From Ailanthus altissimus (Eukaryota > Streptophyta > Magnoliopsida > Sapindales > Simaroubaceae), in the NCBI GenBank assembly GCA_946807835.1, contig OX327712.1, forward strand, positions 15,146,001-15,210,000: a DNA stretch of 64,000 bases, read 5' to 3'. The translations under genes and the position numbers were made by a program. This document shows, piece by piece, positions 44,726 through 55,882 of this stretch. The notes beneath the pieces were generated by a model. The model was not told the origin of the DNA and searched no databases. It saw nothing but the letters and a program-made list of their open reading frames with translations. Position 1 is the first letter of the stretch. Each line of letters starts with the position of its first letter.

Positions 44726-45160
44726 TTATGGCGTCCAATCTAACTTGATATCGTTATTGTCGCTATAGTCATAGCCAAACAAGTGCCAACTACACTTGAA
44801 TTCACATCTATGGAAATCCCTAGAGGATTTGTAGAGATCATAAATTCCATGCGCAGCTGATCGTGAATTCAGTCCACAGAAATATAGGGTAGTGCCAAAA
44901 ACATTGGGATGAAATTCCCAGTGGAAGTTCTGCCCTGGTGCCAAATACTGAACCCCGAAATCATCGTCTCGGGATTTACAATGAACAGTAAGTTCTAGGC
45001 TAAGATCATTTTAGATGGTAACTACATTATGAGGTGTAGGCAGGACGACTTTTTCTCCGGGGTCTCCTTGGCTAATTCTTGCAGAAATGGCACCCGGTGC
45101 CTCCTCCAAAGCAACCAATAAAAGCGCAAGCAACAGTACAAGCTTGTTGAAGAGACTCAT
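44726..45160 (-). pseudogene. S1-type self-incompatibility homologue (SPH) with one premature stop
   Basis: The 144-codon frame begins with a secretion signal (MSLFNKLVLLLALLLVAL, cleavage probably after APGA), then a mature part with LSLELTVHCKSRDDDFGVQY, FHWEFHPNVFGTTLYFCGL, IYDLYKSSRDFHRCEFKCSW and the end NDIKLDWTP. This is the plant S1/SPH family, small secreted proteins; poppy PrsS is the known female self-incompatibility signal and most homologues have unknown roles. The conserved cysteines are present. The only defect is TAA at codon 50 (plus 45011-45013), just before NDLS. Length is normal, and the gene is intronless like its family. A TATA-like TGTATATAA lies about 70 bp upstream (45227-45235). 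A truncated relative is at 21839-22032. Confidence 0.88.
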
Positions 45161-45856
45161 TTTTGTGAATTTTATCTTTTCCTGTCGAAGAAATTGAACT
45201 TGAAGATCTTTGGCGAAGAGCTGTCGTTATATACACAGCGGGACTTACTAAATATTTTGATGTCAAAATTGCGATGCCACGTGCGAGACTTTATATGTAT
45301 TGAATTTCATTGTTACTCACATTTATGGTGAAAATATGAAACAACTTTTAGGATTTGGAAAAACAAACTTAGTCCATATAAAGTTGATTGGCAAGAGCTA
45401 CCGTTGATTCAGAAATTCTTTCGGAAAGTAATTATTCTTTTTCTTTTTTTGATCAGTAAATTAATGCATTTTAAACCACTTTAAGAATATATTTGTTAAT
45501 TACGATAAAATGGATAAGCATGTCAGAGAAGATCTTGAAACACATCAGTGATGATGTGTCAATGAATCAAATCGAAAGATTTAGATTTTTTTATATTCTT
45601 AAATCTATTTGCATGTTAATCAAATTGACATTTATTCGATCATTAAAATTTAATATCCCAAAGGATCAAATCAGTTTCTGACAAAAAAAATTAATCAAGT
45701 TAAACTATGTCAATTCTCGGCTTCTATGACATTTTTTTAACAATCATTAGACTTCTTTGTTGATAATTCCAACTTGTGACTTAATATATCATCTGATTTT
45801 TTTCTTCACAATTGTTGGCAAACATAAACATTTTTTTCTTGCTCTCCTTTTGGATA
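45161..45856. other. AT-rich intergenic stretch upstream of the SPH pseudogene
   Basis: Apart from the TATA-like box about 70 bp upstream of the SPH start, nothing was recognised. Open frames of about 60 codons here are AT-rich chance frames. Confidence 0.4.
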
Positions 45857-46147
45857 CTCATCTTCTACTTATCTTCACTGCGTTGTGGGAGCACGCCTTA
45901 CGTGAAGCCTAGAGTACCCCTACCTCGAGAGCCGGTTCTATCAGGTCAACTCTTTATCATTGCGTTGAGAAGACATGCCTTATGTGAAGCTCGCATCACT
46001 GCATTGAGATGACGCGCCTTACGTGATGCCCAGGAGCATACCATCACCTGTCCATAGAGCTTACTATGGATCCCATCGAAAATTGAGGCTCACCACCTTC
46101 TCGTTCGGCACCGAAGATTTCTTCCACATGGCTAATTTTGAGGCATG

Positions 46148-46159
46148 GCTTTGATACCA
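46148..46159 (-). other. Primer-binding site of the TRIM
   Basis: TGGTATCAAAGC on the minus strand, one base from the initiator tRNA-Met complement, two bases after the LTR end. Confidence 0.75.
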
Positions 46160-46161
46160 CT

Positions 46162-46353
46162 TGTAAGGTGTCCACGAACCACACATATCTCCACATTGGT
46201 ATGATATTGTCCACTTTGGGTCTAAGCCCTCATAGTTTTACTCTTGGGCTCTACCCAAAATGTCTCATACCAATAGAGATATAGTTCACTCCTTATATAC
46301 CAATGATCTTCCCCATTTCTTTCCAATGTGAGACTTTATTTTCTTCCTTAACA
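46162..46353 (-). repeat. LTR of the TRIM
   Basis: 192 bp; ends form an inverted pair (TGTTAAGG / CCTTACA with one mismatch). It contains a TATA region (TTGGTATATAAGG on the minus strand, 46291-46303). Confidence 0.75.
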
Positions 46354-46379
46354 AATAACACCTAAAAGGAGGACCGTCA

Positions 46380-46950
46380 ATGAAACATCTGGCATGGGAT
46401 GAAATGTAGCAAAGACGAGAGAAGGGCCTTTGCTTCAATTATAATGAGCACTTCATTCCTAGTCATAAGTGTCAAGCCCTACAGCTTCTCTTAATTGAAG
46501 GAGGAAACGAAGAAAAAGATGAACCTAGTAACTACAAACCTAATCCAAAAGCTACAGTAATTGAGTGAGAACAGGAAGAGAATACGGAGCAAGCCGAATT
46601 TGGCCTTTATGCTTTTGCGGGTTGGAAGGGACCCTGTACCTTGAAGCTATAGGCGTACATTGACAAAAATCCCATCACTATATTGGTTGACAGTGGTGCA
46701 AACCATAATTTAATTAGCGATCGTGTTACCCGCCACCTTCACTTACCTATAATCTCCACTGATGAGTTTAATGTGAAGATTGCAGATGGGGGAAATGTTC
46801 TATGTCGAGAGAAGCATGAACCAGTTTAAATAGAGATTCAAGGGATTTTCATTGCTATCACATTATTTTCTCTTCCTCTACATGGGATGGACATTGTTTT
46901 GGGAATTCAATAACCAGTGGAATTATGGCCAGTTTTATATGATTGATGCA
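46380..46950 (+). pseudogene. gag end and protease of element E
   Basis: The zinc-knuckle region reads GLCFNYNEHFIPSHKC; the usual second Cys is Tyr. The protease site is ITILVDSGANHNLISDRVTR with the catalytic D-S-G intact, then FNVKIADGGNVLCREK and FSLPLHGMDIVLGIQ. Stops occur at three places. The reading line is cut at ATCTG by the D-family copy. Confidence 0.8.
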
Positions 46951-46955
46951 ATCTG

Positions 46956-47932
46956 TGTCATACACGTGTATGAATAATAAAAAATAAAAGAATAAAAATA
47001 TATATTATATTACGCGGTGGCCGTTTTATATCTATAAAATTGTTTTGTTTTGCTTCGTTAAGGAGAAGCAATTGAAATAGAAGAAGAAACGAAGTAAAGC
47101 TGAAATAAAGAAAGAAGAAGAAAACCCGAAGGAAAGAAAAGAGAGATAAAAAAGAAGAAAAAGAAATCGAGAAGAAAAGAGAAAGAGAAAGAGAAGAAGA
47201 AAAAGAAATCGAGAAGAAAAACAGAAAGAGAAAGAGAAGAAGAAAAAGAGAAAGAGAAAGAGAAGAAGAAAAATAGAGCAGCGGAGAGAAATAAAAAAAA
47301 TTGAAAATTTCAAGAAATTAGTTTGGGTAGTTAGATTTATACCTAGTGATTTAGTAAGTCATAGTTTTACGATAATATAATATTTATATTTTAATATTTA
47401 TAATATATATCGGTACTAATAATATATTTTTACACCCTATGATATAGGAGGTGTGCCGATAGCGGGTAGATCTCAAAATCCAAACCCAGCTCAGGATTAG
47501 CACACTTTTATGAGTGGATAACTATATATATATTGTATGTTTTTAATACAGCCATTTATGATTAAATTACGTGTTATTAGATTTAGTCATGATTTATTTT
47601 AGACAGATAAATATTTATGCTATTTAATATATTCGGTAATATTTTAGAATTTATTATAGTATAGTTTATGATTATGTTCAGTACAGAAATATTTGTTTTA
47701 AGATAATTATGTTTTCATGATATTATATAGTAGTAATTTTTGAACCACCACATGTGTACCCTCCTATTTAGTGTAGTTACTCTACGCATACATTAGACCA
47801 GTTTAGTTTGCTCTACCCGAGCGATGCAGCATTTCGCCGAGTTAGTTCAGCTCAAATCCCTCGCTCTGCCTGTGCTTGAGTTACTCCGCCACGTTAGACT
47901 AGATTTTTTCGGGTCAAGTTTGGTGTGATTTT

Positions 47933-47971
<39 letters not shown>

Positions 47972-48519
47972 ACATGTTTCCAAAGCTATGTTACATAGAT
48001 TCAGCCTGATAATAGATATTATTATAGTTTATGCTTCCAGATTTTTAAATCCGCAGTATTATGTTATGATTTTAGTTTTAGCACAGATTTTTATGACAAC
48101 TTATATTTCATTACAAGTTTATTAACTACTCAGTATATAGCTTCATGATTATTCTATCTTACAGATTTATACATGTACAATATATATAAAGTATATAATA
48201 TTTTTTAGATTATGTCCACTTACTGAGCTACAAGCTCACCATTTTTTCTATTTTCCTTTTTGTTTCCTAGGTTGTCACAGAAATTCGTACAGTGTAATAC
48301 AATCATCACATTTTGAGGTTGGCCCATGACACGTATAACTACATAAGTGTCTCAGTCTGTGTATTTGTATATCTTTTTGTATATTGGAGTATATGTGTAC
48401 ACTTTTTGTTAAGACAGGTAGCCTCATTATATCATATGTATGAGTAAAGAGTATATTAGTCCTACATCATCGCAGGATCCGTCTTGATCCTCAAAGAGGG
48501 CTCGGGTCGGGTCCTGTCA
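46956..48519 (+). repeat. 5' LTR of the deleted D-family copy
   Basis: TGTCATACACG to CCTGTCA, aligned throughout to 35715-37263, with a shorter purine tract (47090-47300) and a 34-bp TA repeat at 47935-47968. Confidence 0.9.
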
Positions 48520-48522
48520 GTT

Positions 48523-48534
48523 TGGTATCAGAGC
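48523..48534 (+). other. Primer-binding site of the deleted D-family copy
   Basis: TGGTATCAGAGC, identical to that of the complete D element and at the same distance from the LTR. Confidence 0.92.
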
Positions 48535-48620
48535 ATGGTTTTAGATTATGTAGACTAGTTCATGATACATGCATATTAGAGATGTCATCAATGATTTATT
48601 GGATTTTATAGATTTTCATC

Positions 48621-49676
48621 ATGCGTCCACGTGGCTAACCTTGCACGAAACTTGTGACTGAATTAGAAGCTCTCTTAGTACCAGATAGAATAGAGGAATC
48701 TATTAGACAGGAAATAGTTGAGTCAGTTCTCCCTGTACCTATACCTTAAACCCAACCTATTCCTATTATAGAAGAGATACACTCTCAATTAGTGTCACAA
48801 CCTGTGAAACAGCCTACATAGGGACAACTTTATAGACTTGCCTTAGAGCAATCCATAGATAGACTGGGGCTTAGTTAGTTACAGTTACAATTACAGTGGA
48901 GAGACAAACACTGAGACAACCCAGGAGAGAGAACATAATAAAGCGTGTTCGTAGTTTAAGGGCAGAGAATTTTTTAAGCACTACAGAGCCAACTGATGCA
49001 GAGTCATTGCTGACCAGAGTAGAACGGATATTTAATGTTATGAGATGTGCTGATGATGAGAGGGTTTCATTTGCTACATTTTTACTTGAAGGTGGGGCAT
49101 ACCACTAGTGGAGATCAGTATCACGTAAATATGAAGCGGTGATTAGTTGGGCTGATTTTTGTAAAGAATTTAATGTTGGATTCTTTCCTATGGTCTACCA
49201 AGACATTCAGGCTAGTAAGTTCTTTGAGCTAGAACAAGGATTGATGATAGTGGAGGAGTACGAAAATCATTTTATAGAGTTATCGAGATTCGCTTCATAT
49301 GCAATACAGAATGAAAGGGATAAATATAAGAGATTTGAACAGGTCCTTAGAGGCAATATCAGGGCAGCAATTATAGCTATGGGGCACAGTGATTTCAATA
49401 AGCTAGTAGGGGCTGCAATGAGAGTTGAGAGAAACCTAGTAGAGGCATGTGAAGTCCAGTCATTCAAGCAGAGACCAGGCCATAGTTGGTTAGTTGATGG
49501 ATGAAGTAGTAGTAGAGCACCTGGAGGAAAGACATCCTATGTAGAGTATTCTAGTAGACAACGGTATAGTTAAAGCCCTATGCTATCAGAAGGACAGAGA
49601 CAGAGTTCTAGTCAGAGTTTTGTACCTTCATCTATTTGAAGCAACATAAAGAGTCAGAGGCCCCAAGGTGGTAGCC
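48621..49676 (+). pseudogene. gag remnant of the deleted D-family copy
   Basis: Begins MRPRG and a stop, later VRSLRAENFLSTTEPTDAES, VISWADFCKEFNVGFFPMVY and FFELEQGLMIVEEYENHFIE. It is closely related to gag of element D but with several stops and frameshifts. At the codon where element D has TAG (38224), this copy has TGG. The match ends at GGTAGCCAG, where the 3' LTR begins abruptly. Confidence 0.9.
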
Positions 49677-50672
49677 AGACCCAGCTCAAGATTAGTGCAC
49701 TTTTGTGAGTGGATAACTATATATATTTTATATGTTTTTAATACAACCATTTATGATTAAATTACGTGTTATCAGATTTAGTTATGATTTATTTTTGATA
49801 ATTAAATATTTATGCTATTTAGTATATTCAGTAATGTTTTAGAATTTATTATAATATAATTTATGATTATTTTAAAACAATTATGCTTTTATGATATTAT
49901 ATAGCAGTAGTTTTTGAACCACCACACGCGTATCCTCCCCTTTAGTGTAGTTGCTATGTGCATGCATTAGATCAATTTAGTTTACTCTACCCGAGCGATG
50001 TAGTATTCTGCTAAGTTAGACCAGCTCAGATCCCCCGCTCTGTCTGTGCCTGAGTTACTCCGCTAGATTATACCAAATTTTTCGGGTACAAGTTTGGTGC
50101 GATTTTCAATATATATATGAGATACATGTTTCCAGAGCTATATTACATATATTCAGCCTGATAATAGATTTTATGATAATTTATGCTTCCAGATTTTCAG
50201 ATCCCCAATATTATGTTATAATTTTGGGTTTAGCACAAATTTTTATGACAACTTATATTTCAGTACAAATTTATTGACTACTCAGTATACAGCTTCATGA
50301 TTATTCTATCTTATAGATTTATACGTGTACAATACATATAAAGTATATAATATTTTTAGATTATATCTACTCACTGAGCTACAAGCTCACACCTTTTCCT
50401 ATTTTCCTTGTTTGTTTTCTCAGGTTGTCACATAAATTCATGCAGTGTGATACAGTCATCATATTTTGAGGTTAGTCCAAGGCACGCATAACTGTATAAG
50501 TGTCTCAGTTTGTATATTTGTATATCTTTTTGTATATTAGAGTACATGTGTATATTTTTTGTTGAGGTAGGTAGCCACATTGTATCATATATATGAGTAA
50601 AGAGTATGTTAGTCTCGCGTCATCGCAAAATCCGTCTTGATTCTCAAAAAGTGTTTGGGTCGGGTCCTATCA
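49677..50672 (+). repeat. 3' LTR of the deleted D-family copy, 5'-truncated
   Basis: Corresponds to about 36260-37263 of the D LTR, ending CCTATCA. The CTACTCACTGAGC module is at 50368. Confidence 0.9.
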
Positions 50673-50677
50673 ATCTG

Positions 50678-52215
50678 ACTATGCAGTTTAATTGGCAAGG
50701 GGAACCTAAGGTGTTGCACGGCTTAAATGACTTTATTTTTACAAAGATTACAGTGCACTCACTTGACAAGGAGATGGACAGTGGAGGGACTCTTTTTGCA
50801 ATAATTATCAAAGAAACGGAGAATAGTAAAAAGGAAAAAGAAAAAGCACCTCACAACATTGACCATCTGATAGCCGAATTTACTGCATTATTTGAGAAGC
50901 CCTGATCCTTGCCTCCTGCCAAGGAAGTCGACCATCGAATCCCATTAAAAGGAGTCTTTGCCATCAATGTGTGTCCTTACAGGTATGCATATTTTTTTAA
51001 AAATAAAATTGAACGACAAGTGGTAGATGTGCTGCCTAATGGAATTATTCGTCCTAGCCATAGCTTATTTTATTTACCGGTTCTCTTAGTCAAGAAGGAT
51101 GGCTCCTGGTGGTTTTGTACCGATTACAGGGCGCTGAATGAAGCCACCAACAAGGATCGTTTCCTATCCCCACTGTGGACGATATGATTGACGAATTATA
51201 TGCTGTTAAATATTTTACAAAATTGGATCTTTGGCTTGGATACCAAAAAACTAGAGTTCATCCTAATGATGCCCTGAAGAGCTGCAGCATTTTGAACACA
51301 TAATGGACATTATGAATATTTGGTCATGCCCTTTGGGTTGTATAATGCGCCATCGACTTTTTAGGCAACCAGAATGCCATATTCAAACCTTTACTGCGTA
51401 AGTTTGTTTTAGTCTTTTCTTTTAATATTTTAATTTACAGCTATTCATGGGATGTGCACTTGGAACATGTCCAAGCTGTCTTCATAATCCTCCAAGAAAT
51501 TAATTTGTTTTTTAAAAAATCAAAGTGAGCACTCGGCCAAGTCAAGGTGGAATATTTGGGGCATTACATATCTAGTGAAGGAATACAAGTCGATGACAGC
51601 AAGATTTCAGCCATGAAAATTGGCCAAGGCCGAGTAATGTAACAGAATTTTGGGGTGACCGGGTATTACAGGAAGTTTGCACAAAAATACGGCACCATTG
51701 CCACACCTTTAACACAGTTATTGAAGAAAGGGTAGTTCCAATGGGAGAGACAGACGAGTAAGCATTCCAATCACTCAAATTTGCAATGTCATCAACTTCA
51801 ATATTGGCTACTTCTAATTTCAATGAAAATTTTGTTGTTGAAATGGATGCTTCGAATGCAAGAATAGGGGCGGGTTCTATCTCAATAGAGGCGTCCAATA
51901 TCTTACTTTAGCTGAACTCTGGGGCCATAGAAGAGAACGTTGCCTATTTACTTGAAGGAAATGCTCGCAATAATTGAGGCAGTCTGTTGTTGGAGGCCGT
52001 ATCTTTTGGGAAGGAAATTCCAGAATCTTACTGATCAACGCAACTTTTGGTATTTTTTGGAACGACTGACAACGCCAAAACAGCAGAAGTGGGTGGCTAA
52101 ATTGTTGGGCTATGAGTATGAAATAAAATACAAGTTAGGCAGAGATAGCATTGCAACATATTTACTGTCAATGAAAAATGGAGGGTCAACCTTGTGGGCC
52201 CTCTCTAATCCTTAA
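50678..52215 (+). pseudogene. Reverse transcriptase and RNase H of element E
   Basis: It resumes with TMQFNWQGEPKVLHG, then KEVDHRIPLKGVFAINVCPY, GIIRPSHSLFYLPVLLVKKD, FCTDYRALNEAT, a frameshifted MPFGLYNAPSTF-like block near 51320-51360, an FSFDDI-like catalytic region that is degraded near 51415-51440, EYLGHYISSEGIQVD (51545) and LLGYEYEIKYKLGRDSIATY (RNase H end). At least five frameshifts. It is recognisable throughout but not functional. Confidence 0.85.
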
Positions 52216-53640
52216 TTCGTTAAATGGGAGGAGTTGAGAAGAGAAAATAAAAATAGCTCGTGGCTATAAGAGATAATAACCTGTATGGAAATTTAACCTA
52301 AGAAGACTTTTGCATATAAGTGGACAGATGGTTTGCTGAGGTATAAAGGCCGAGTTGTTGTTCCACTTTAATCCTCTTTAAAGCTGCATCTTCTGCAAGA
52401 ATTTCATCACGCCAAAACCAGTGGCCACTCGAGAGTACTCAGACCATGGAAACGACTTGCCTACAATTTCCATTTGGACGGTATGAAGAAATATGTTCAA
52501 AAATATGTGACCGCGTGTGACATTTGCAACGTAACAAGGCTCCTGTTCACCTGCCGGTCTCTTACAACCACTTCCAGTGCCATCTCAAGTGTGGGAAGAT
52601 TTTTCCATGGATATTACAGGAGTACTACCAAGTTCTGATGGGAAAAATGCTATTTTGGTAGTGGTGGATTGTATGACAAAGTATGCCCATTTTATTGGAA
52701 TCAACCACCCGTTTATTGCCAAAGGTTAGCATAGATTTACGTGGATAGGGTAGCTCCACTACATGGCATTCCCCGTACCATCCTTAGTGATCGAGATGTC
52801 ATATTCACCAGTAATTTCTGCCAAGAATTCTTTAAAATGCAGGGAACTCAGCTTAAGATGTCATTCGCGTATCATCCGAAAATGGATGGGTAAACAGAGA
52901 TGGTAAACAGAAGTCTTTAGCAATATCTTCATTATATGACCAGTCAAGCGACAAAGCAATGGAGCTATCATCTTCCTTGGGCAAACCTTTTGTGTAACAC
53001 AACTTCCATAGTGCTATTGGGATGATGCACTTCTAAGCATTATACGGGAGACCACCGCCTGCCCTTACCAGATATTTCATGAAGTGCAGTAGTGCAAGAA
53101 GTGGATAAAGAATTGACTGACCATGATGAGTTGTTTAAACTTCTGAAGCGAAATTTGGAAAGAGCTCGAAATTGTATGAAGCAGCAAGTTGATAGTCGCC
53201 ACCAGAATGCCAACTTTAACGTGGATGATTGGGTTTTTCTAAAGCTCCAACCTTTCAGACAGCAATTGGTATTCAAAAAGGCTAACCAGAAACTTGCTAG
53301 CAAATATTTCAGGCCTTACCAAGTCTTATAAAAAAATAAGAGCAGTATCTTATAAGTTGGAGTTGCCAAAGGATTTTAAAATATATTCAATGTTTCACGT
53401 ATCATGCTTTAAAAAATGGATGGGAGGTGGGGAAGTTTCCCTTAGTACCACACCACCAATTTTAGAAGAGAGAATGTTAGTACTTGAACCTTTGACAATT
53501 AAAAGTTATAGGTGGGTAAAGCAAGGACAAAATTTATAGAGCTGGTTCTATGAAAAAAATTGTCTGAAGAAGAAGCCACTTAGATGTCGGTAAGCCAGGT
53601 AAAAATCAACTTCCAAATTTCAACCTTGAGGACAAGGTCG
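52216..53640 (+). pseudogene. Integrase and C-terminal part of element E
   Basis: 52380-52560 carries the zinc-finger HHCC part (LHLLQEFHHAKTSGHSRV, CDICN). The core near 52600-52900 reads [26 protein letters not shown] and ILSDRDVIFTSNFCQEFF. The tail has LKRNLERARNCMKQQVDSRH, FLKLQPFRQQL, KFYSMFHVS-like and KSTSKFQP. The catalytic aspartates seem kept, but stops and frameshifts are frequent. Ends near the purine-rich AGGGGTGGCAAA before the LTR. Confidence 0.8.
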
Positions 53641-53659
53641 CAGTTTCAGGGGTGGCAAA

Positions 53660-54013
53660 TGTTAGGTCCCAAAGTATTAGGAAACCTAATCCTAAGTACT
53701 TGACTATGATGGATGTGCGTGGACTTGTTCAGAAGAATAACAGAGGAGCTGTTGAAAGGGAAGAATGATTCCCTATAGCCTTTAAGCGTGATATTGAGAG
53801 ACTATGGGAGAGTGGTTGAGACAATGTGGGAAGTAGTCGTTTCTCACCGTTATTTATTTTTCTATAAATAAGTCTTTAGAGAATCGTAGTGGCAAGAGAA
53901 TAGAATTGTAACCCAGTTTTCTCTCCAGCCCTTAAGTGGAGAATTTAATTTAATCTGAAGTTGTTCTTGCAAATACTGAGTTCTAAACTAACTTGTCTTG
54001 TTGAGTTCTAACA
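53660..54013 (+). repeat. 3' LTR of element E
   Basis: Opens TGTTAG and closes CTAACA, a perfect 6-bp inverted pair, 354 bp long, with TATA in TCTATAAATAAG (53870-53881). It is preceded by AGGGGTGGCAAA as polypurine tract. A 22-bp string near its end (CTAACTTGTCTTGTTGAGTT) recurs at 54059-54080. Confidence 0.75.
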
Positions 54014-54284
54014 AAATCAAGGCAAGAAAGAAGAAATGAGTTAATGAGGATGATTATTTGCTAACTTGTCTTGTTGAGTTCTTTGATAATGTCTTTCTGA
54101 AATCAAAGAAATACCTTGCAAGCAATGTAAACCTTAATGGCTTGTTAATGTGACGGAATTTAATGCCTTGTTAATGTGATAGTTTAGCTTAGTATTGTAA
54201 ACTTTTACCATTTTCTTTCTGGCTGATTTTCTATTGATACAATGCAATCAGTTGGCCATTTAGAATTAATGATTAGGGAAAAGA
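54014..54284. other. Short spacer, nothing recognised
   Basis: Contains the repeated LTR-end string noted for element E and no coding frame. Confidence 0.4.
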
Positions 54285-54640
54285 TGTTGGGCGTTTTGAA
54301 GTTATTGAAGCGGAAACAATTAACGCAAGTAATATAATGTAGCGAAAAGTAATTAAGAATAAACTAAAGAGAGAAAGTAGAAGAAAAAATACAAAAATGT
54401 ATCTGGTTCAGCAACTTACCTACTTCTATGGCAGATTAAGATCTCACATCTCTTATTAATGAATCACAAAGCACTCACAAAGTATATCTTTTAGAAGAAA
54501 GAACTCAAACTTTTCAAAGAACACTCTTAATTTCATACACAATTGATCTCTCTTGTAATTTAGGAGTTTTCTCTCTTGTGTTTATATTAAAATTATTGAT
54601 TTCAATTACAAAAAGTTATAAGGGTTTATATAGTGTTAAT
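54285..54640 (-). repeat. Copia LTR fragment
   Basis: The 3' portion of an LTR, from the TATA region to CCAACA. Its order of signals matches the plus-strand copia LTR at 28440-28933. The 5' part is deleted. Confidence 0.65.
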
Positions 54641-55440
54641 ATGAACACACAATCTGAGTGTATGTAGTCAAGAGTTTCCTTAGTCTTGTGCTCTCCAGTA
54701 CTAAACCTTACTTTATATGATTTTTCTAGTACACAATGCTTACAAAATTTTAATGGCTAGAAATTATCCTCACCTAACTCTTTTTAAAAAAATATCTCTT
54801 TTAGTTCCTCTCATCTAGGTGTACTAGTCTAAGAGGTCACAACTTAGTTTGTATATTCTCATTAACTATAGAGAATAATACAAAACCACTAATTGCCTCT
54901 CCCTTTAACATATAAACATCTTTGTGCTTTTCACCTCTCATCACAACCATAGAACTCTTTAACACCCTCAAAATCCATTTGTCAATCCTGATGGAACATC
55001 CATTATAGTTTAAAGTTTATAGTGAGATTAAGTTATTTTGAGGTCGAGACCATACCTAACTTTTGACAATTCTCTCACTCACCCATCACGCAACCTAAGT
55101 TTGATACTATCAATTTCTATCACTTGACTAACTATGTCATTATCCATTAACACTTTACCACTACTAATGGGATGAAAATTGACAAACCATGACTTATGTG
55201 GGCATATGTGAAAAGTGAAACTAGAATCAAGAATCAAATTTTTAGTACCCTCATAATTAGTAGCGACTAGAGTTTCTACGCTATCATTGCTATCATCATA
55301 GGCAAGCATAGTATCCGCATTTTTTTTTCTTTTGCTTTCTTCTCTGTGCAGCTCTTTATGAAATGTCCTTCCTTCTGGCAGGAATAACACTTCCTAAAAG
55401 TACCCTTGGACTTTGATCTCACTCACTTCTGGTACTAATC
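54285..55440 (-). mobile_element. Deleted Ty1/copia element, minus strand
   Basis: On the minus strand: zinc-knuckle end and protease (55080-55440; NLILDSSFTFHICPHKSWF, where the catalytic D-S-G has Ser for Gly), pre-integrase (WILRVLKSSMVVMRGEKHKD, YMLKGEAISG), start of integrase (KFCKHCVLEKSYKVRFSTGE, ETLDYIHSD), then a jump at about 54640 into an LTR with TATATAAACCC, the GAAGTAGGTAAGTTG string and the end CCAACA at 54285. Reverse transcriptase and RNase H are missing. The same kind of deletion is seen at 27695-28933. Confidence 0.8.
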
Positions 55441-55870
55441 TTCTACTTATCTTCACTGTGTTGAGGACATACACCTTACGTAAAACACGAGAGTACCGCA
55501 CCATCAACCTTGAGAGCCTGCTTTATCAAGTCAAATTCTCATCACTACATTATAGCATACACTTACATGAAATCTAGAGCATACCACCACCTATCTATAA
55601 AGCTTAACTACAGATCCCATCTCAACTAAACTGGGCATACTAGGCTTCTTCGTCTTCTTGTTTGGCACTAAGAATTTTTTTTACATGACTAACTCTAGTG
55701 CCGAACAAGAAGATGAAGAAGCCTAGTATGCCCCGATTTAGTTGCAATAGGATCTGTGGTTAAACTCTATAGATAGGCAGTGGTGTGCTTTGGTATTGTA
55801 TAAGGAATGTACCAAAATGCAGTGATAAAGAATTGACTTGATAGTACGGACTCTTAAAGTAAGCAATACT
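55441..55870. repeat. TRIM-related interior, inverted duplicate
   Basis: 55434-55690 follows the TRIM interior at 45857-46140 (CTTCTACTTATCTTCACTG start, CTATAAAGCTTA.CTACAGATCCCATC). From 55697 the sequence turns back as an inverted copy, pairing 55628-55669 with 55697-55738 around CTAGGCTTCTTCATCTTCTTG. No coding content. Confidence 0.6.
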
Positions 55871-55882
55871 CTGATGCTTCAT

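Larger units (their letters stand above)
45857..46353 (-). mobile_element. TRIM (small non-autonomous LTR element), 5' part
   Basis: On the minus strand a 192-bp LTR (46162-46353) beginning TGTTAAGG and ending CCTTACA is followed by a primer-binding site and about 290 bp of non-coding interior. The interior repeats a unit of the form CACTGCATTGAGATGACGCG CCTTACGTGA three times (45875-46030). Small size, lack of genes and tRNA-Met primer site fit a TRIM. The other LTR is missing on the left. A related interior recurs at 55434-55870. Confidence 0.75.
46956..50672 (+). mobile_element. Deleted family D relative inside element E, TSD ATCTG
   Basis: Full 5' LTR (46956-48519), primer site, gag remnant, then an abrupt jump at 49677 into the middle of the 3' LTR, which ends at 50672. 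ATCTG flanks both ends (46951-46955 and 50673-50677). All of pol and the first 500-plus bases of the 3' LTR are missing. The joint shares CCAG between gag and LTR, as expected for a microhomology-mediated deletion. It is more diverged than the complete D element. Confidence 0.94.
46380..54013 (+). mobile_element. Old Ty3/gypsy element E (Reina-like), split by a D-family copy
   Basis: The gag end and protease (46380-46950), then reverse transcriptase, RNase H, integrase and C-terminus (50678-53640) and a short 3' LTR (53660-54013). The two parts join cleanly when the D-family insertion and one ATCTG copy are removed. The protein differs clearly from families A, C and D. Similarity to Reina-type chromoviruses is inferred from VDHRIPLKG, VRPYRY-like and LEDK-type strings. 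The 5' LTR is absent. Many frameshifts. Confidence 0.8.

Noticed and set aside
45072..45266. A 64-codon minus-strand frame with Cys-rich end
   Set aside because: It overlaps the SPH signal-peptide region in a different frame; the SPH frame is the one with family similarity.
46360..46360. Element E's 5' LTR just right of the TRIM
   Set aside because: No sequence matching the 53660-54013 LTR or a primer site was found there; gag begins already truncated.
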